Assembly (NCBI GenBank): GCA_027854065.1
Contig: JAQGEF010000030.1
Location: 1 to 45,230 of the forward strand
DNA from: Polluticaenibacter yanchengensis
Lineage (GTDB): Bacteria; Bacteroidota; Bacteroidia; Chitinophagales; Chitinophagaceae
Direction: 5' to 3'
DNA: 45,230 bases
Shown: positions 31,353 through 40,047 of the stretch, in pieces
Layout: each line of letters begins with the position of its first letter
How positions within the stretch are numbered: position 1 is the stretch's first letter
Program-made: the position numbers and the translations under genes
Notes under the pieces: model-generated
The model's input: the letters and a program-made list of their open reading frames with translations, nothing else
Databases searched by the model: none
What the model was told of the DNA's origin: nothing

Positions 31353-32840
31353 TTATATACTGTCCCTGGTCATTTTATTGTTTACAGTACGCATAATTTT
31401 TAAAGGGTTACTGTTTTGAAGTTCCGGTGGTAATAGGGCTTCAGGGTAGTTCTGATAAGTGACAGGTCTTGAAAATCTTTTAATCCCATCTGCACCCACG
31501 GCAGAAAACCTGCTGTCCGTGGTGGCAGGAAAAGGACCACCATGATTTTGCGCAAAACTTACCTGTACGCCTGTAGGCACTCCGTTAAAAATCAGTCTGC
31601 CACATTTGTCCTTTATCGCTTCTTCAATAGCAGGATGTTGGCTCAATTCATCCTCATCTGCTATAATTGTTGCTGTTAACTGGCCCTCTATGATATTGGC
31701 AACCAGAGTCATTTCTTCATAGTTTTCACAAACAACGACCAATGATAATGGCCCGAAAACTTCTTCATGTAAAGCTCTGTTCTCTATAAACAGTTTTGCA
31801 TCGACGCTTGCCAATGAAGGAATAGCCTTTAATGAATGGTCTGTTTCAATATCTGTGGTCATCAGCCTTACCCCGTTAGTATTTATCAAAGCATTTCTTT
31901 TTGTTCTGAAAGCATCGGCAATGCCCTGGTGCAGCATCAGTTGAGGAGAAACTTTATCTATTTTCGCTGATAGTTTCTCTATTAACAGATCCAGCCATGT
32001 ACTTTTTATGCCGACCAGAATACCGGGATTGGTACAAAACTGTCCCATGCTGGCAGTGATAGAATCGGCATACCAGCCGGCTACCAAATCGGTATGTTTA
32101 CTTAAAAATCCCTCAAACAGGTAAACGGGGTTCACGCTTCCCATTTCGGCAAAAACCGGGATTGGCTCTTTCCTGTTCATGGCCAGGCGGTGCAGCGCCA
32201 TGCCGCCTGAGTAAGAACCGGTAAATCCCACTGCTTTTACTTTCGGGTGCATTACCAGTTGTTCGCCAATTTCATTGCCTTTCCCTATTACCTGCGCATA
32301 GAGTCCTTTAGGCAACCCAAATAGATCAACTGCTTTTTCTATGGCTTCGGAAACCAGTAAACCGGTTTGTAAGTGCGCACTATGCGCTTTTACTATTACC
32401 GCACAACCTGCAGCAAAAGCGCAGGCAGTATCTCCGCCGGCAGTAGAATATGCCAGCGGAAAATTACTGGCACCAAATACAGCTACCGTACCCAAACCAA
32501 GATAGGTTTTCCTCAGATCATTAAGGGTGGTGCCCGGCTCGCTGTCTTTGGTATCAATTCTTACATCCATCCAAAGCCCCAGCCGGCAGTTGGCTGCATA
32601 GCTTTTCAATTGATGTATCGTTCTTATAAATTCACTTTCAATACGCTGTAATGGCAGATTTGTTTCCTGTGATGCCGTTTCGGTAATGGCGGTTTGAATT
32701 AGAAGCATCTGTGCAGCAATCTCCTCCAGGAATGAGGCCCTTATATCCACATTTAACCTGCTGAAAATTTTATACGCAGCATCAGAAGCGTCCAATATCG
32801 AATTTAGCTCGGTTTCTGTTGTAAAATGTATCTGTTTCAT
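31353..32840 (-). CDS. Aldehyde dehydrogenase, alpha-ketoglutaric semialdehyde dehydrogenase type
   Basis: 495 residues, NAD(P)-dependent aldehyde dehydrogenase. The catalytic Cys is C269 in SMGQFCTNPG and the general base is E232 in FAEMGSVNPV. VAVFGASNFPLAYSTAGGD with Asn, KAHSAHLQTG, and the C-terminal EVFGPLSLVV are also present. The GASNFPLAFS-like and EMGSVNPV forms mark the ketoglutarate-semialdehyde branch, which ends pentose or hydroxyproline catabolism by making 2-oxoglutarate. No other gene of those pathways is near, so the true substrate is unsure. Confidence 0.88.
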   Translation of the reverse strand: MKQIHFTTETELNSILDASDAAYKIFSRLNVDIRASFLEEIAAQMLLIQTAITETASQETNLPLQRIESEFIRTIHQLKSYAANCRLGLWMDVRIDTKDSEPGTTLNDLRKTYLGLGTVAVFGASNFPLAYSTAGGDTACAFAAGCAVIVKAHSAHLQTGLLVSEAIEKAVDLFGLPKGLYAQVIGKGNEIGEQLVMHPKVKAVGFTGSYSGGMALHRLAMNRKEPIPVFAEMGSVNPVYLFEGFLSKHTDLVAGWYADSITASMGQFCTNPGILVGIKSTWLDLLIEKLSAKIDKVSPQLMLHQGIADAFRTKRNALINTNGVRLMTTDIETDHSLKAIPSLASVDAKLFIENRALHEEVFGPLSLVVVCENYEEMTLVANIIEGQLTATIIADEDELSQHPAIEEAIKDKCGRLIFNGVPTGVQVSFAQNHGGPFPATTDSRFSAVGADGIKRFSRPVTYQNYPEALLPPELQNSNPLKIMRTVNNKMTRDSI

Positions 32841-32892
32841 ACCATAAAATTACTCAAGATTCAGTAACGGTTAGCGTTAATATTTTTATTTT

Positions 32893-32992
32893 GGGGCTGT
32901 CAGCTAACTGTTATGTATGAGCATTTGTCCGGTGTGTTCAGGGGTTCGCGTCGCACCAGCCGCTGAGGCGGCTGCCCCCACCCACCGCAGCC
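32893..32992. repeat. GC-rich palindromic repeat, copy D (inverted, diverged)
   Basis: Read on the minus strand it starts ggctgcggtgggtggg, contains ccgcctcagcggctggtgc as in copy C, and ends gctgacagcccc as in copy E. The start is degenerate (no gggatac). It lies in the 746-base gap between divergent promoters together with copy E and the inverted-repeat element. The stretch 32993-33105 shows nothing recognisable. Confidence 0.6.
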
Positions 32993-33105
32993 TTTGAAAT
33001 ACAGTAATTCTATCAACACCACATAATGTTGTAAGCCTGAACATCAACTCTATTTTCGTATAATCCAGGCAGCAAAGGCAAGATTTTATGGCGGTTTGTT
33101 TTGTA

Positions 33106-33465
33106 CAATAGATATTCAACTGACGAAGGGCTGCGGGACAATGTCATTTAGCTAAGGATTTTACTTCGTAAATCCATGATTTCGAATCGCTTTAATATCA
33201 TTTTTTGTTTCAAAATCGCATTCTCTAACAAATGAAAAATAGTCATTTAATTAAAAATGCCTGCTTCTTCATTTCAGTAGAAATTTAAAAAGGTACAAAA
33301 AGCAATACATATATATAGTATTCAATCACTTATGATTAATTCCTTAGCTAAATGACATTGGGCTGCGGGATACGGCGGGCCTGGTACGAGGAACGAGTAC
33401 CGAGCGATAGCGAGCCCGGAGTAGCCCGGACTAATGCCGGTAATAGCATATTTGCTGACAGCCCC
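33106..33465. repeat. GC-rich palindromic repeat, copy E, split by the 222-bp element
   Basis: The left part 33106-33138 holds caatagatattca, nine bases, then gggctgcggga. The right part 33360-33465 resumes with gggctgcgggatac, then gggc, the hairpin arms ggtacgag/cgagtacc, ccggagtagcccgg, and ends gctgacagcccc. Outer and inner features match copies A, B and C. From 33466 to 33586 the sequence is AT-rich leader of the next gene with no clear -7 box. Confidence 0.7.
33139..33360. mobile_element. 222-bp MITE-like element with 20-bp perfect terminal inverted repeats
   Basis: The left end 33139-33158 and right end 33341-33360 (tccttagctaaatgacattg) are exact reverse complements. Each end is directly flanked outside by ggctgcggga (33129-33138 and 33361-33370), a 10-bp direct repeat as expected of a target-site duplication. 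Removing the 222 bases plus one repeat restores a normal repeat copy that matches copy B, including the shared block caatagatattca with nine bases of spacing. The inside is AT-rich and non-coding, so it would need a transposase in trans. Family unknown. Confidence 0.75.
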
Positions 33466-33586
33466 GGATAAAATGTCTTTTTATCAATAACCTGATAAAT
33501 ATGATAATTATCATGTTTTGATGTCTGATTCATCATTTTTTAAGTAGAAGGAATTTGGAAATTTTGCACTATAATATTATAAAAGC

Positions 33587-34099
33587 ATGTGCACACATTA
33601 CTCTTACGGTGTAGAAATAACGAATAAAATAACAACGGATGTATACCCGTATATCAGTTGCCTGGTAAATGAAGTAATTGAAATGGAGCTGCAGTTACCG
33701 GAGGAGGAACAGCATGTATCGCTTCTGGAAAATGTTTATTTGCTGAAATCGGAATTTGATTCATTAAAGAACTATGAAGAAAAGTTGATATTTCCCAGTG
33801 TACTGAAAGTATTTAACAGCAAAGATAATCCTGCCGTTAAGCCAACATTGAACTTAAAGGAACTGGAGCATTTAACACAGCATAAAGAACTGGCTATCCT
33901 AAAAATCATTAATAATATACAGCTGAACTACCACGTGGATCATAAATCTGCACTGAAAGATATACTGGATAAGCTTATTCATACCCTGCAAGGCGATTTT
34001 GTAGAGGTAAAAAACCAGTGGCGCAAGATGCTGTCCGGCTGGAATGCGGAATGTCCTTGTTTTCAGAAAGCAACTGATAATAGTAATAGTTTACAATAA
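33587..34099 (+). CDS. Hemerythrin-like helical protein with degenerate metal site
   Basis: 170 residues, all-helical. The pattern of YPYISCLVNEVIEMEL, NYEEKLIFPSVLKVF, LEHLTQHKELAILKI and LQGDFVEVKNQW resembles the second half of RIC/ScdA-type hemerythrin-like di-iron proteins. Most of the histidine ligands are replaced (for example NYEEKLIFP where HxxxEE-type ligands are usual), so a normal di-iron centre is doubtful. The C-terminus carries ECPCF, a CPC motif at about 156-158. It lies 15 bases before the CcoI copper ATPase gene and is probably co-transcribed. Metal binding or nitrosative-stress function is inference. Confidence 0.6.
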   Translation: MCTHYSYGVEITNKITTDVYPYISCLVNEVIEMELQLPEEEQHVSLLENVYLLKSEFDSLKNYEEKLIFPSVLKVFNSKDNPAVKPTLNLKELEHLTQHKELAILKIINNIQLNYHVDHKSALKDILDKLIHTLQGDFVEVKNQWRKMLSGWNAECPCFQKATDNSNSLQ

Positions 34100-34114
34100 T
34101 TCACAATCGTTTTT

Positions 34115-36529
34115 TTGATGGTTTATAGTAAGTCAATATCCGGAAAAACAACCTGTTATCACTGCGGGGATGAATGTATTGGTCGTTCTGTAAAAAAGGA
34201 CGAAAAAACATTTTGTTGCCAGGGTTGTAAGATGGTGTACGAGATATTGAACCAAAATGAACTGTGCAATTATTATGATTTAAATAATAACCCCGGCGAG
34301 GCGCAAAAAGTTTCGGTGAGAAAAGATAAATACGCTTTTCTGGATAATGAAGCAGTTGCTGCCAGATTAATTGCTTTTAAAGACCAGGAACATACCAATG
34401 TAAATCTGTATCTGCCGCAAATGCACTGCAGCAGCTGTTTATGGTTGCTGGAAAACATCGGTAAGATTAACAAAGGTATTATAGCCTCCCGGGTTAATTT
34501 CAGTCTTAAAGAAGTCTATATAGAATTTGATCATCATGTCACCGGTTTGCGTGCCGTGGTGGAAACGCTTACCAGTGTAGGCTATGAACCTCATATCAGT
34601 CTTGATAATCTGGATACCGGGGTAGCGAAGAAACAATCGAAGAACAGGATGGGCCAGATAGCAGTAGCGGGTTTTTGTTTCACGAATATCATGATGATCA
34701 GCCTGCCGGAATATTTTTCCTATCGCTCTGTGCTGGAAAGAAATGTGGGTGTCAGCTTTAAAGTATTGTCTTTACTGTTAGCCTTACCGGTTTTATTTTA
34801 CAGCGCCAGGGAGTTTTTTGTGCTGGCTTGGGGCGGCTTAAAAAACAGGTTTTTAAATATTGATCTGCCGATTGCTTTAGCGGTTCTCATTACATTTTTC
34901 AGAAGTGTTTACGAGATATTCAGCAGTGCAGGCAACGGTTATCTGGACAGTATGTCCGGGATTGTATTCTTTATGCTTGTAGGAAGGGCCTTGCAGGATA
35001 AAACTTACAGCAGTATTTCCTTTAACCGTGATTTTAAATCATTTTTCCCGATAGCGGTGAATACCAAACATGATAATGAATTTGTGCCTACACCCGTGAA
35101 TGAACTGGTGATAGACGATATTATAAAAATACATCAGAACGAACTGATTCCGGCAGATGCTATATTATCCAAAGGAAATGCGGTGATTGATTACAGTTTT
35201 GTGACGGGTGAGAGTAAACCGGTAGAAGTGACTATCGGAGAGATCATTTATGCCGGAGGCAAACAGTTATCCAATGATATAGAGCTGATTGTTGTAAAAA
35301 ATGTGTCGCAAAGCTATCTGACTAATTTATGGAATAAAGAGGTATTCAAAGATGAAAAAAAGAATGTTTCTTTTATTCATTCCCTTAGCGAGTATTTTAC
35401 ATACATCGTTTTAGGAGTGGGGTTAATAGCGGGTATTTACTGGTTTATGAAAGGTGAAACAGGGTTGATGTGGAATGCGTTGACCACGATACTGATTGTG
35501 GCTTGTCCCTGCGCGCTATTATTGTCCAGTTCATTTACCAATGGCAATATAATAGGTATCCTGGGCAGGCACCAGTTTTATTTCCGCCACCCGGATGTAA
35601 TAACCGCGCTGAATAATATTACGCATGTTGTTTTTGATAAAACGGGCACGCTGACTTCAAACGTGAATATGGATGTTAATTATGAGGGCGACGATATTGC
35701 GGATGAGGAAATGGAATGTTTGTTTGCTGCTTTATCGCAGTCCACACACCCGATGAGTAAAGCAGTGGCCAAAAGTATTTATCAGCCACATTTCCGGGAA
35801 CTGCCGGTTCTCTCATTTGATACTGTAGTTGGTAAAGGCGTTGAAGCCGTTATCGGCAAATACCGGGTAAAAGCGGGTTCTGCAGGCTATTTAAACTTAA
35901 CAGGCAATATTTCTGCAGAAGGTTCGGTGGTACATATTGCCATTAACAATGTATATAAAGGCTGCTTTTATGTAAAAAGTAGTTACAGGGAAAATTTCAA
36001 CCAGGTTATAGACCGTTTTTCCCGCAATTATAAAATTACCATTCTGAGTGGCGATAACAATGCGGATGAAAATTATTTAAATACTGTTTTCAATAATAAG
36101 GTAGCATTGAAATTCAACCAAAAACCGGAAGAAAAACTGGAATATATTAAACAGCTGCAGCAGGATAAAAAGGTGAAGGTACTGATGATAGGGGATGGAT
36201 TGAATGATGCGGGGGCTTTAAAACAGGCTGCGGTTGGTATTGCCTTAACTGAAAGTAACAACAATTTTACACCTGCCAGCGATGCGATCATCCATGCTAA
36301 AAACTTCTCAAAAATAGACCATTACCTGGCATTTGCTCAAAAGGGGCACCGGATAATTATGGCCAGCTTTATATTGTCTGTTATGTACAATATTATTGGT
36401 TTATACTTTGCGGTTCAGGGAATCTTAAGCCCGGTGATAGCTGCTGTTTTAATGCCGGCCAGTTCTATCAGTATCATATTACTTACTTACGGATTGAGCC
36501 GCTGGTATGGCCAAAAAATGCTGGATTAA
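34115..36529 (+). CDS. ccoI: Copper-translocating P-type ATPase, CcoI/FixI type
   Basis: 804 residues. The N-terminal Cys-rich metal-binding domain (about 8-75: CYHCGDEC, FCCQGCKMVYEIL) is followed by an HMA domain with C105-x2-C108 in MHCSSCLWLLENI, then eight membrane helices. The CPC ion site is C464-P-C466 in VACPCALLLSS and the phosphorylated D508 is in VFDKTGTLTSN. MIGDGLNDAGALKQA is the hinge. This architecture is that of the pump that exports copper for assembly of cbb3 oxidase. The usual ccoS/ccoN/ccoG partners do not follow; the next gene is rlmD after a terminator. Confidence 0.93.
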   Translation: MMVYSKSISGKTTCYHCGDECIGRSVKKDEKTFCCQGCKMVYEILNQNELCNYYDLNNNPGEAQKVSVRKDKYAFLDNEAVAARLIAFKDQEHTNVNLYLPQMHCSSCLWLLENIGKINKGIIASRVNFSLKEVYIEFDHHVTGLRAVVETLTSVGYEPHISLDNLDTGVAKKQSKNRMGQIAVAGFCFTNIMMISLPEYFSYRSVLERNVGVSFKVLSLLLALPVLFYSAREFFVLAWGGLKNRFLNIDLPIALAVLITFFRSVYEIFSSAGNGYLDSMSGIVFFMLVGRALQDKTYSSISFNRDFKSFFPIAVNTKHDNEFVPTPVNELVIDDIIKIHQNELIPADAILSKGNAVIDYSFVTGESKPVEVTIGEIIYAGGKQLSNDIELIVVKNVSQSYLTNLWNKEVFKDEKKNVSFIHSLSEYFTYIVLGVGLIAGIYWFMKGETGLMWNALTTILIVACPCALLLSSSFTNGNIIGILGRHQFYFRHPDVITALNNITHVVFDKTGTLTSNVNMDVNYEGDDIADEEMECLFAALSQSTHPMSKAVAKSIYQPHFRELPVLSFDTVVGKGVEAVIGKYRVKAGSAGYLNLTGNISAEGSVVHIAINNVYKGCFYVKSSYRENFNQVIDRFSRNYKITILSGDNNADENYLNTVFNNKVALKFNQKPEEKLEYIKQLQQDKKVKVLMIGDGLNDAGALKQAAVGIALTESNNNFTPASDAIIHAKNFSKIDHYLAFAQKGHRIIMASFILSVMYNIIGLYFAVQGILSPVIAAVLMPASSISIILLTYGLSRWYGQKMLD

Positions 36530-36578
36530 GTTTTTAGGACCATTACTTCTAATAAAAAGCAACCCGTCCGGGTTATTA

Positions 36579-36615
36579 AAAAGGATTATAACAGATGGCT
36601 GTTTTTAATCCTTTT
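36579..36615 (+). terminator. Intrinsic terminator after ccoI
   Basis: aaaaggatta (36579-36588) and taatcctttt (36606-36615) form the stem, with acag/ctgt pairing inside the loop, followed by a T-rich run. A second small stem, aacccg/cgggtt, lies at 36561-36575. Confidence 0.7.
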
Positions 36616-36716
36616 CTTTTTTTCATCGTTTAGTTGAAAAAAGTCGCATAAGCTATATTGGCAGTACCTTAGGTTTATTTTAAATACAAAAATGGCTTTT
36701 TACGGTTTTTTGAGTA

Positions 36717-36724
36717 TATTTTTG
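36717..36724 (+). promoter_or_regulatory. -7 box of rlmD and the rhomboid genes
   Basis: TATTTTTG matches TAnnTTTG, 19 bases before the ATG at 36744. Confidence 0.45.
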
Positions 36725-36743
36725 CGGCATTGAACAACTGATA

Positions 36744-38159
36744 ATGGCTAGAAAGAAAAAACCAAATATATTAGAAGAGGTACTGGTAGAAAATTATGCT
36801 GCGGAAGGGAAGAGTTTATCCCGTGTGGATGGTAAAGCGGTATTTGTATCTGGCGCAGTACCCGGCGATGTTGTAGATGTAAGATTGTCAAAGAACAAAA
36901 AGGACTGGGCGGAAGGATTGGCCAGTCATTTTCATAAATATGCGGATTACAGGGTAAAGCCGTTTTGTGAGCATTTTGGTGTGTGTGGTGGCTGCCAGTG
37001 GCAAATGGTACCTTATTATAAACAATTGGAGTTTAAACAAAAGCAGGTACAGGACCAGATTACCAGGATCGGGGGTGTAAAAGTGCCTGAACTGGAACCA
37101 ATCGTAGGTGCGGATGAGGATTATACCACGCATTACAGGAATAAACTGGAATTTACATTTGCCAATAAGCGTTACCTGACGAATGAAGAACTGGGTAACC
37201 CGGATATTTCTCCTGATACACCAAGTGCGGGGTACCATGCCAAAGGTGTGTTTAATAAAGTGGTAAATATTAATACCTGCCATTTGATGGCTGAACCAGC
37301 CAATCTTATCCGGGAATCGGTGAAACGCAACGCTCTGGCATTGGGCATGGACTTTTATGATATTAAAGCTCATGAGGGCTGGATGCGCAATGTGATTATC
37401 CGCTTGTGTACTACCGGTGAAATAATGGTAAACGTGGTTATTAATTATGATGCGCCAAAGCAACGTAAGGCATTACTGGATAATTTATTAAAAGATGTGC
37501 CTGCTATAACAAGCCTGTATTATACGGTAAATGCGAAATGGAATGACAGCATCCTGGACAGGGACCCGGTATTGTACTTTGGTAATCCTTATGCCGTAGA
37601 AAAACTGGAGCGCTTCGAGTATATCATCGGGCCAAAATCATTTTTTCAAACGAATACGCGCCAGGGTGAGAAATTATACCAGTTGACGAGGGATATGGCA
37701 CAGCTGACAGGGGAAGAAGTGGTATATGACCTTTACTGCGGCACAGGGAGTATTGGTATTTTTGTAAGTGATCATGCTAAAAAGATAATTGGGGTAGAAG
37801 TAGTGGAAGCAGCTATTGATGATGCTAAGATCAATGCTGCTAAAAACAATATTAACCATGCGGAATTTTTTGCCGGAGATGTGATAGATATCTGCGATGA
37901 TGCATTTTTTGTGCAACATGGCCGTCCGGATGTTATTATAACCGACCCGCCACGTGCAGGCATGCATGAGAAACTGGTCAATAAACTATTGGAAATAGAA
38001 GCGCCGGTGATTGTATATGTTAGCTGTAACCCTGCAACGCAGGCCCGTGACCTGAAACTATTGGATGCAAAATATGCTATTGAGCGTGTACGTCCGGTAG
38101 ATATGTTCCCGCAAACGCATCATATAGAAAATGTGGTACGTCTGGTATTGAAAAAATAA
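36744..38159 (+). CDS. rlmD: 23S rRNA (uracil-5-)-methyltransferase RlmD/RumA family
   Basis: 471 residues. An N-terminal TRAM domain (about 10-65), an iron-sulfur cluster Cys set in FCEHFGVCGGCQW, an internal RNA-binding part, then the SAM-binding domain with VYDLYCGTGSIGIFV and the catalytic segment DPPRAGMHEKLV and YVSCNPATQARDL, where the Cys attacks the uracil. It methylates a uracil of 23S rRNA (position 1939 in E. coli), although one RlmD/RlmCD-type enzyme can have more than one site. The first rhomboid gene follows after 14 bases, so both are likely on one transcript. Confidence 0.94.
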   Translation: MARKKKPNILEEVLVENYAAEGKSLSRVDGKAVFVSGAVPGDVVDVRLSKNKKDWAEGLASHFHKYADYRVKPFCEHFGVCGGCQWQMVPYYKQLEFKQKQVQDQITRIGGVKVPELEPIVGADEDYTTHYRNKLEFTFANKRYLTNEELGNPDISPDTPSAGYHAKGVFNKVVNINTCHLMAEPANLIRESVKRNALALGMDFYDIKAHEGWMRNVIIRLCTTGEIMVNVVINYDAPKQRKALLDNLLKDVPAITSLYYTVNAKWNDSILDRDPVLYFGNPYAVEKLERFEYIIGPKSFFQTNTRQGEKLYQLTRDMAQLTGEEVVYDLYCGTGSIGIFVSDHAKKIIGVEVVEAAIDDAKINAAKNNINHAEFFAGDVIDICDDAFFVQHGRPDVIITDPPRAGMHEKLVNKLLEIEAPVIVYVSCNPATQARDLKLLDAKYAIERVRPVDMFPQTHHIENVVRLVLKK

Positions 38160-38173
38160 AAGTGTAATTAATT

Positions 38174-39025
38174 ATGATTCAGGTCCGTCCAAGTGGTTTT
38201 CAGGTTTTGCCGGTTATTATAAAGAATTTAATCATCATAAATGTATTAGTGTTTTTAGCACAGCTTACGTTTGATGGTATATCTATGAAGCCTGGTACAT
38301 TAGAGCCAAACATAGGTTTTGTAAGTCAAACATTTGCACTACATCATGTGATGTCAAGTTTGTTTAAACCATGGCAGCTTATTACACATATGTTTATGCA
38401 TGGGAGTCCAGGGCATCTCTTTTTCAATATGTTTGGTTTATGGTTATTCGGGAGTATGTTGGAAAATCTTTGGGGCGCTAAACGGTTTTTAATTTTTTAT
38501 CTGGTTTGTGGTTTAGGAGCGGCAGTATTGCATTTAGCTTCTATGTATTATGATTCCAATTCACTTATAAATGACTTTAATGCAGTTAAGGTTAATATAA
38601 ATGCAAATTCGTATTTTCATTTTCTTAATAAGTATACTGTATCTCCCGATTATACACTTCAGGAAGCAAATGCAGTACTTAACGAATTAAAAATTAATCC
38701 AAATAATTTTGAGGTTCAAAATGAAGCTCTTAAGATTATTGCAAGCTCGACGAATATGTACATCAGTTATCCAACTGTTGGAGCATCTGGAGCTGTTTTT
38801 GGATGTTTGGCTGCGTTTGCTGTTCTTTTTCCAAATCATATTGTTTATTTCTTTCCTGCGAAATATGTTGTACCATTTTTGATACTATCAGAGCTTATTG
38901 CTGGATTTCAAAATATTCCGGGAGATAATGTTGCAAGATTCGCTCACGTGGGTGGAGCTGTTATGGGATTGATCCTGGCTTATTTCTGGAAGAAAAGGAG
39001 CCATCGGTTCAGGCGTTGGTATTAA
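38174..39025 (+). CDS. Rhomboid family intramembrane serine protease
   Basis: 283 residues with about six helices. The family markers are complete: HMFMHGSPGHLFFNMFGLWLFG (His and Asn of the oxyanion region), the nucleophile S205 in GASGAVFGC and the partner H258 in FAHVGGAVMG. A soluble insertion of about 75 residues (around 120-195) separates helices 3 and 4. It cleaves membrane-spanning substrates; targets unknown. The tandem rhomboid gene follows after 57 bases. Confidence 0.93.
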   Translation: MIQVRPSGFQVLPVIIKNLIIINVLVFLAQLTFDGISMKPGTLEPNIGFVSQTFALHHVMSSLFKPWQLITHMFMHGSPGHLFFNMFGLWLFGSMLENLWGAKRFLIFYLVCGLGAAVLHLASMYYDSNSLINDFNAVKVNINANSYFHFLNKYTVSPDYTLQEANAVLNELKINPNNFEVQNEALKIIASSTNMYISYPTVGASGAVFGCLAAFAVLFPNHIVYFFPAKYVVPFLILSELIAGFQNIPGDNVARFAHVGGAVMGLILAYFWKKRSHRFRRWY

Positions 39026-39082
39026 AATACTAACGGTAATTGACAGTTAGGGTTGTGTGATTAAATTAGTAATACTTCTACA

Positions 39083-39994
39083 ATGGCATTTTTAGACGAA
39101 AAATATAAAACAAGAAAATACTTATTGGGCAATACGGACAATAGCCTGATACTTATTTTAAGCTTATGCCTGCTTGGCTTTTGTGCTGTCAATTTAATAA
39201 AGGCAGCACACCATTTGGGCAGTTACGGAGAGTTTAATTACTATACGGATGTATTGCCTAAGCTGATACTGGATGGTAATCTGTATGCTATTGCACAAAA
39301 GCCGTGGACATTGTTTACATATATGTTTGTAAATGACAGCAATGGTTTTTCAGCCGGTATTATGATGGCCAGTAATATGCTTTGGTTCTGGTTATTCGGC
39401 TATATTTATCAGAATGTGGCCGGTAATGAACATGTATTTCCTGTATTTGTGTATGGCGGCATTTTAGGCGGTTTAATGTACCTTGTATCTGGGGCTTTAT
39501 TTTCTCATACAGCTATTATAGAAATGGGTGGCGGTATACCGGTAGCGGCATTGGCCGTTGCAACACTGGTAGCCTCTCCAAAATGTAAACTGTTAAGTGA
39601 ACTGAATGGAGGCATCCCGCTGTGGTTTTTTGTGGTCGCTTATTTTGCAGTGTCTATAGGTGTAAAGGTTGGTGTTAATAATGCGCTGGTAGCTGCATAT
39701 ATCGTTTCCGGAATGATCGGATTGTTATATGGCATGTTCCTGAAAACCGGTACTGACCTGGGCAGCTGGATGGGGCGGTTTTATACGAAAGCGATTACTG
39801 TATTTGAACCAAAAGATGGGGTAGAGGCTAAAAACTATACAGAACAAAACGTACCTGCCGGTGTTATCCAAAAATTACCGCTAAATAATTCCAAAGAGTT
39901 GTTCATTGATGAAATTATTGAAAAAATTCAACTATATGGAAAGGAGAGCCTGACCGCTGAGGAACAGCAACATTTACAAAAATCGCTATCATAA
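39083..39994 (+). CDS. Rhomboid-like membrane protein, probably catalytically inactive
   Basis: 303 residues. The rhomboid fold is recognisable: KPWTLFTYMFVNDSN, NMLWFWLFGYIYQNVAG and six helices. The expected GASG nucleophile motif reads MGGGIPVAALAVA, with no serine. The helix-6 HxGG motif reads AYIVSGMIG, with no histidine. The C-terminal tail IDEIIEKIQLYGKESLTAEE is the helical extension usual in Bacteroidota second rhomboids. It is thus likely a pseudoprotease in tandem with an active rhomboid, perhaps controlling it or binding its substrates; that role is inference. Confidence 0.85.
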   Translation: MAFLDEKYKTRKYLLGNTDNSLILILSLCLLGFCAVNLIKAAHHLGSYGEFNYYTDVLPKLILDGNLYAIAQKPWTLFTYMFVNDSNGFSAGIMMASNMLWFWLFGYIYQNVAGNEHVFPVFVYGGILGGLMYLVSGALFSHTAIIEMGGGIPVAALAVATLVASPKCKLLSELNGGIPLWFFVVAYFAVSIGVKVGVNNALVAAYIVSGMIGLLYGMFLKTGTDLGSWMGRFYTKAITVFEPKDGVEAKNYTEQNVPAGVIQKLPLNNSKELFIDEIIEKIQLYGKESLTAEEQQHLQKSLS

Positions 39995-40018
39995 TCAGAT
40001 ACAATAAAATATAGTGGT

Positions 40019-40047
40019 CCGGACATTTTAAATGCCCGGGCTTTTTT
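40019..40047 (+). terminator. Intrinsic terminator after the rhomboid pair
   Basis: ccggacatt and aatgcccgg pair with one mismatch, followed by gcttttttatt. It lies 25 bases past the stop at 39994. Confidence 0.75.

Noticed and set aside
32904..33119. 71-codon ORF on the minus strand
   Set aside because: It crosses repeat copy D and ends in the flank of copy E. It has low-complexity Ala/Gly from the repeat and no family resemblance.
33348..33536. 62-codon ORF on the minus strand
   Set aside because: It runs through repeat copy E and into the end of the inverted-repeat element; no sign of selection for coding.
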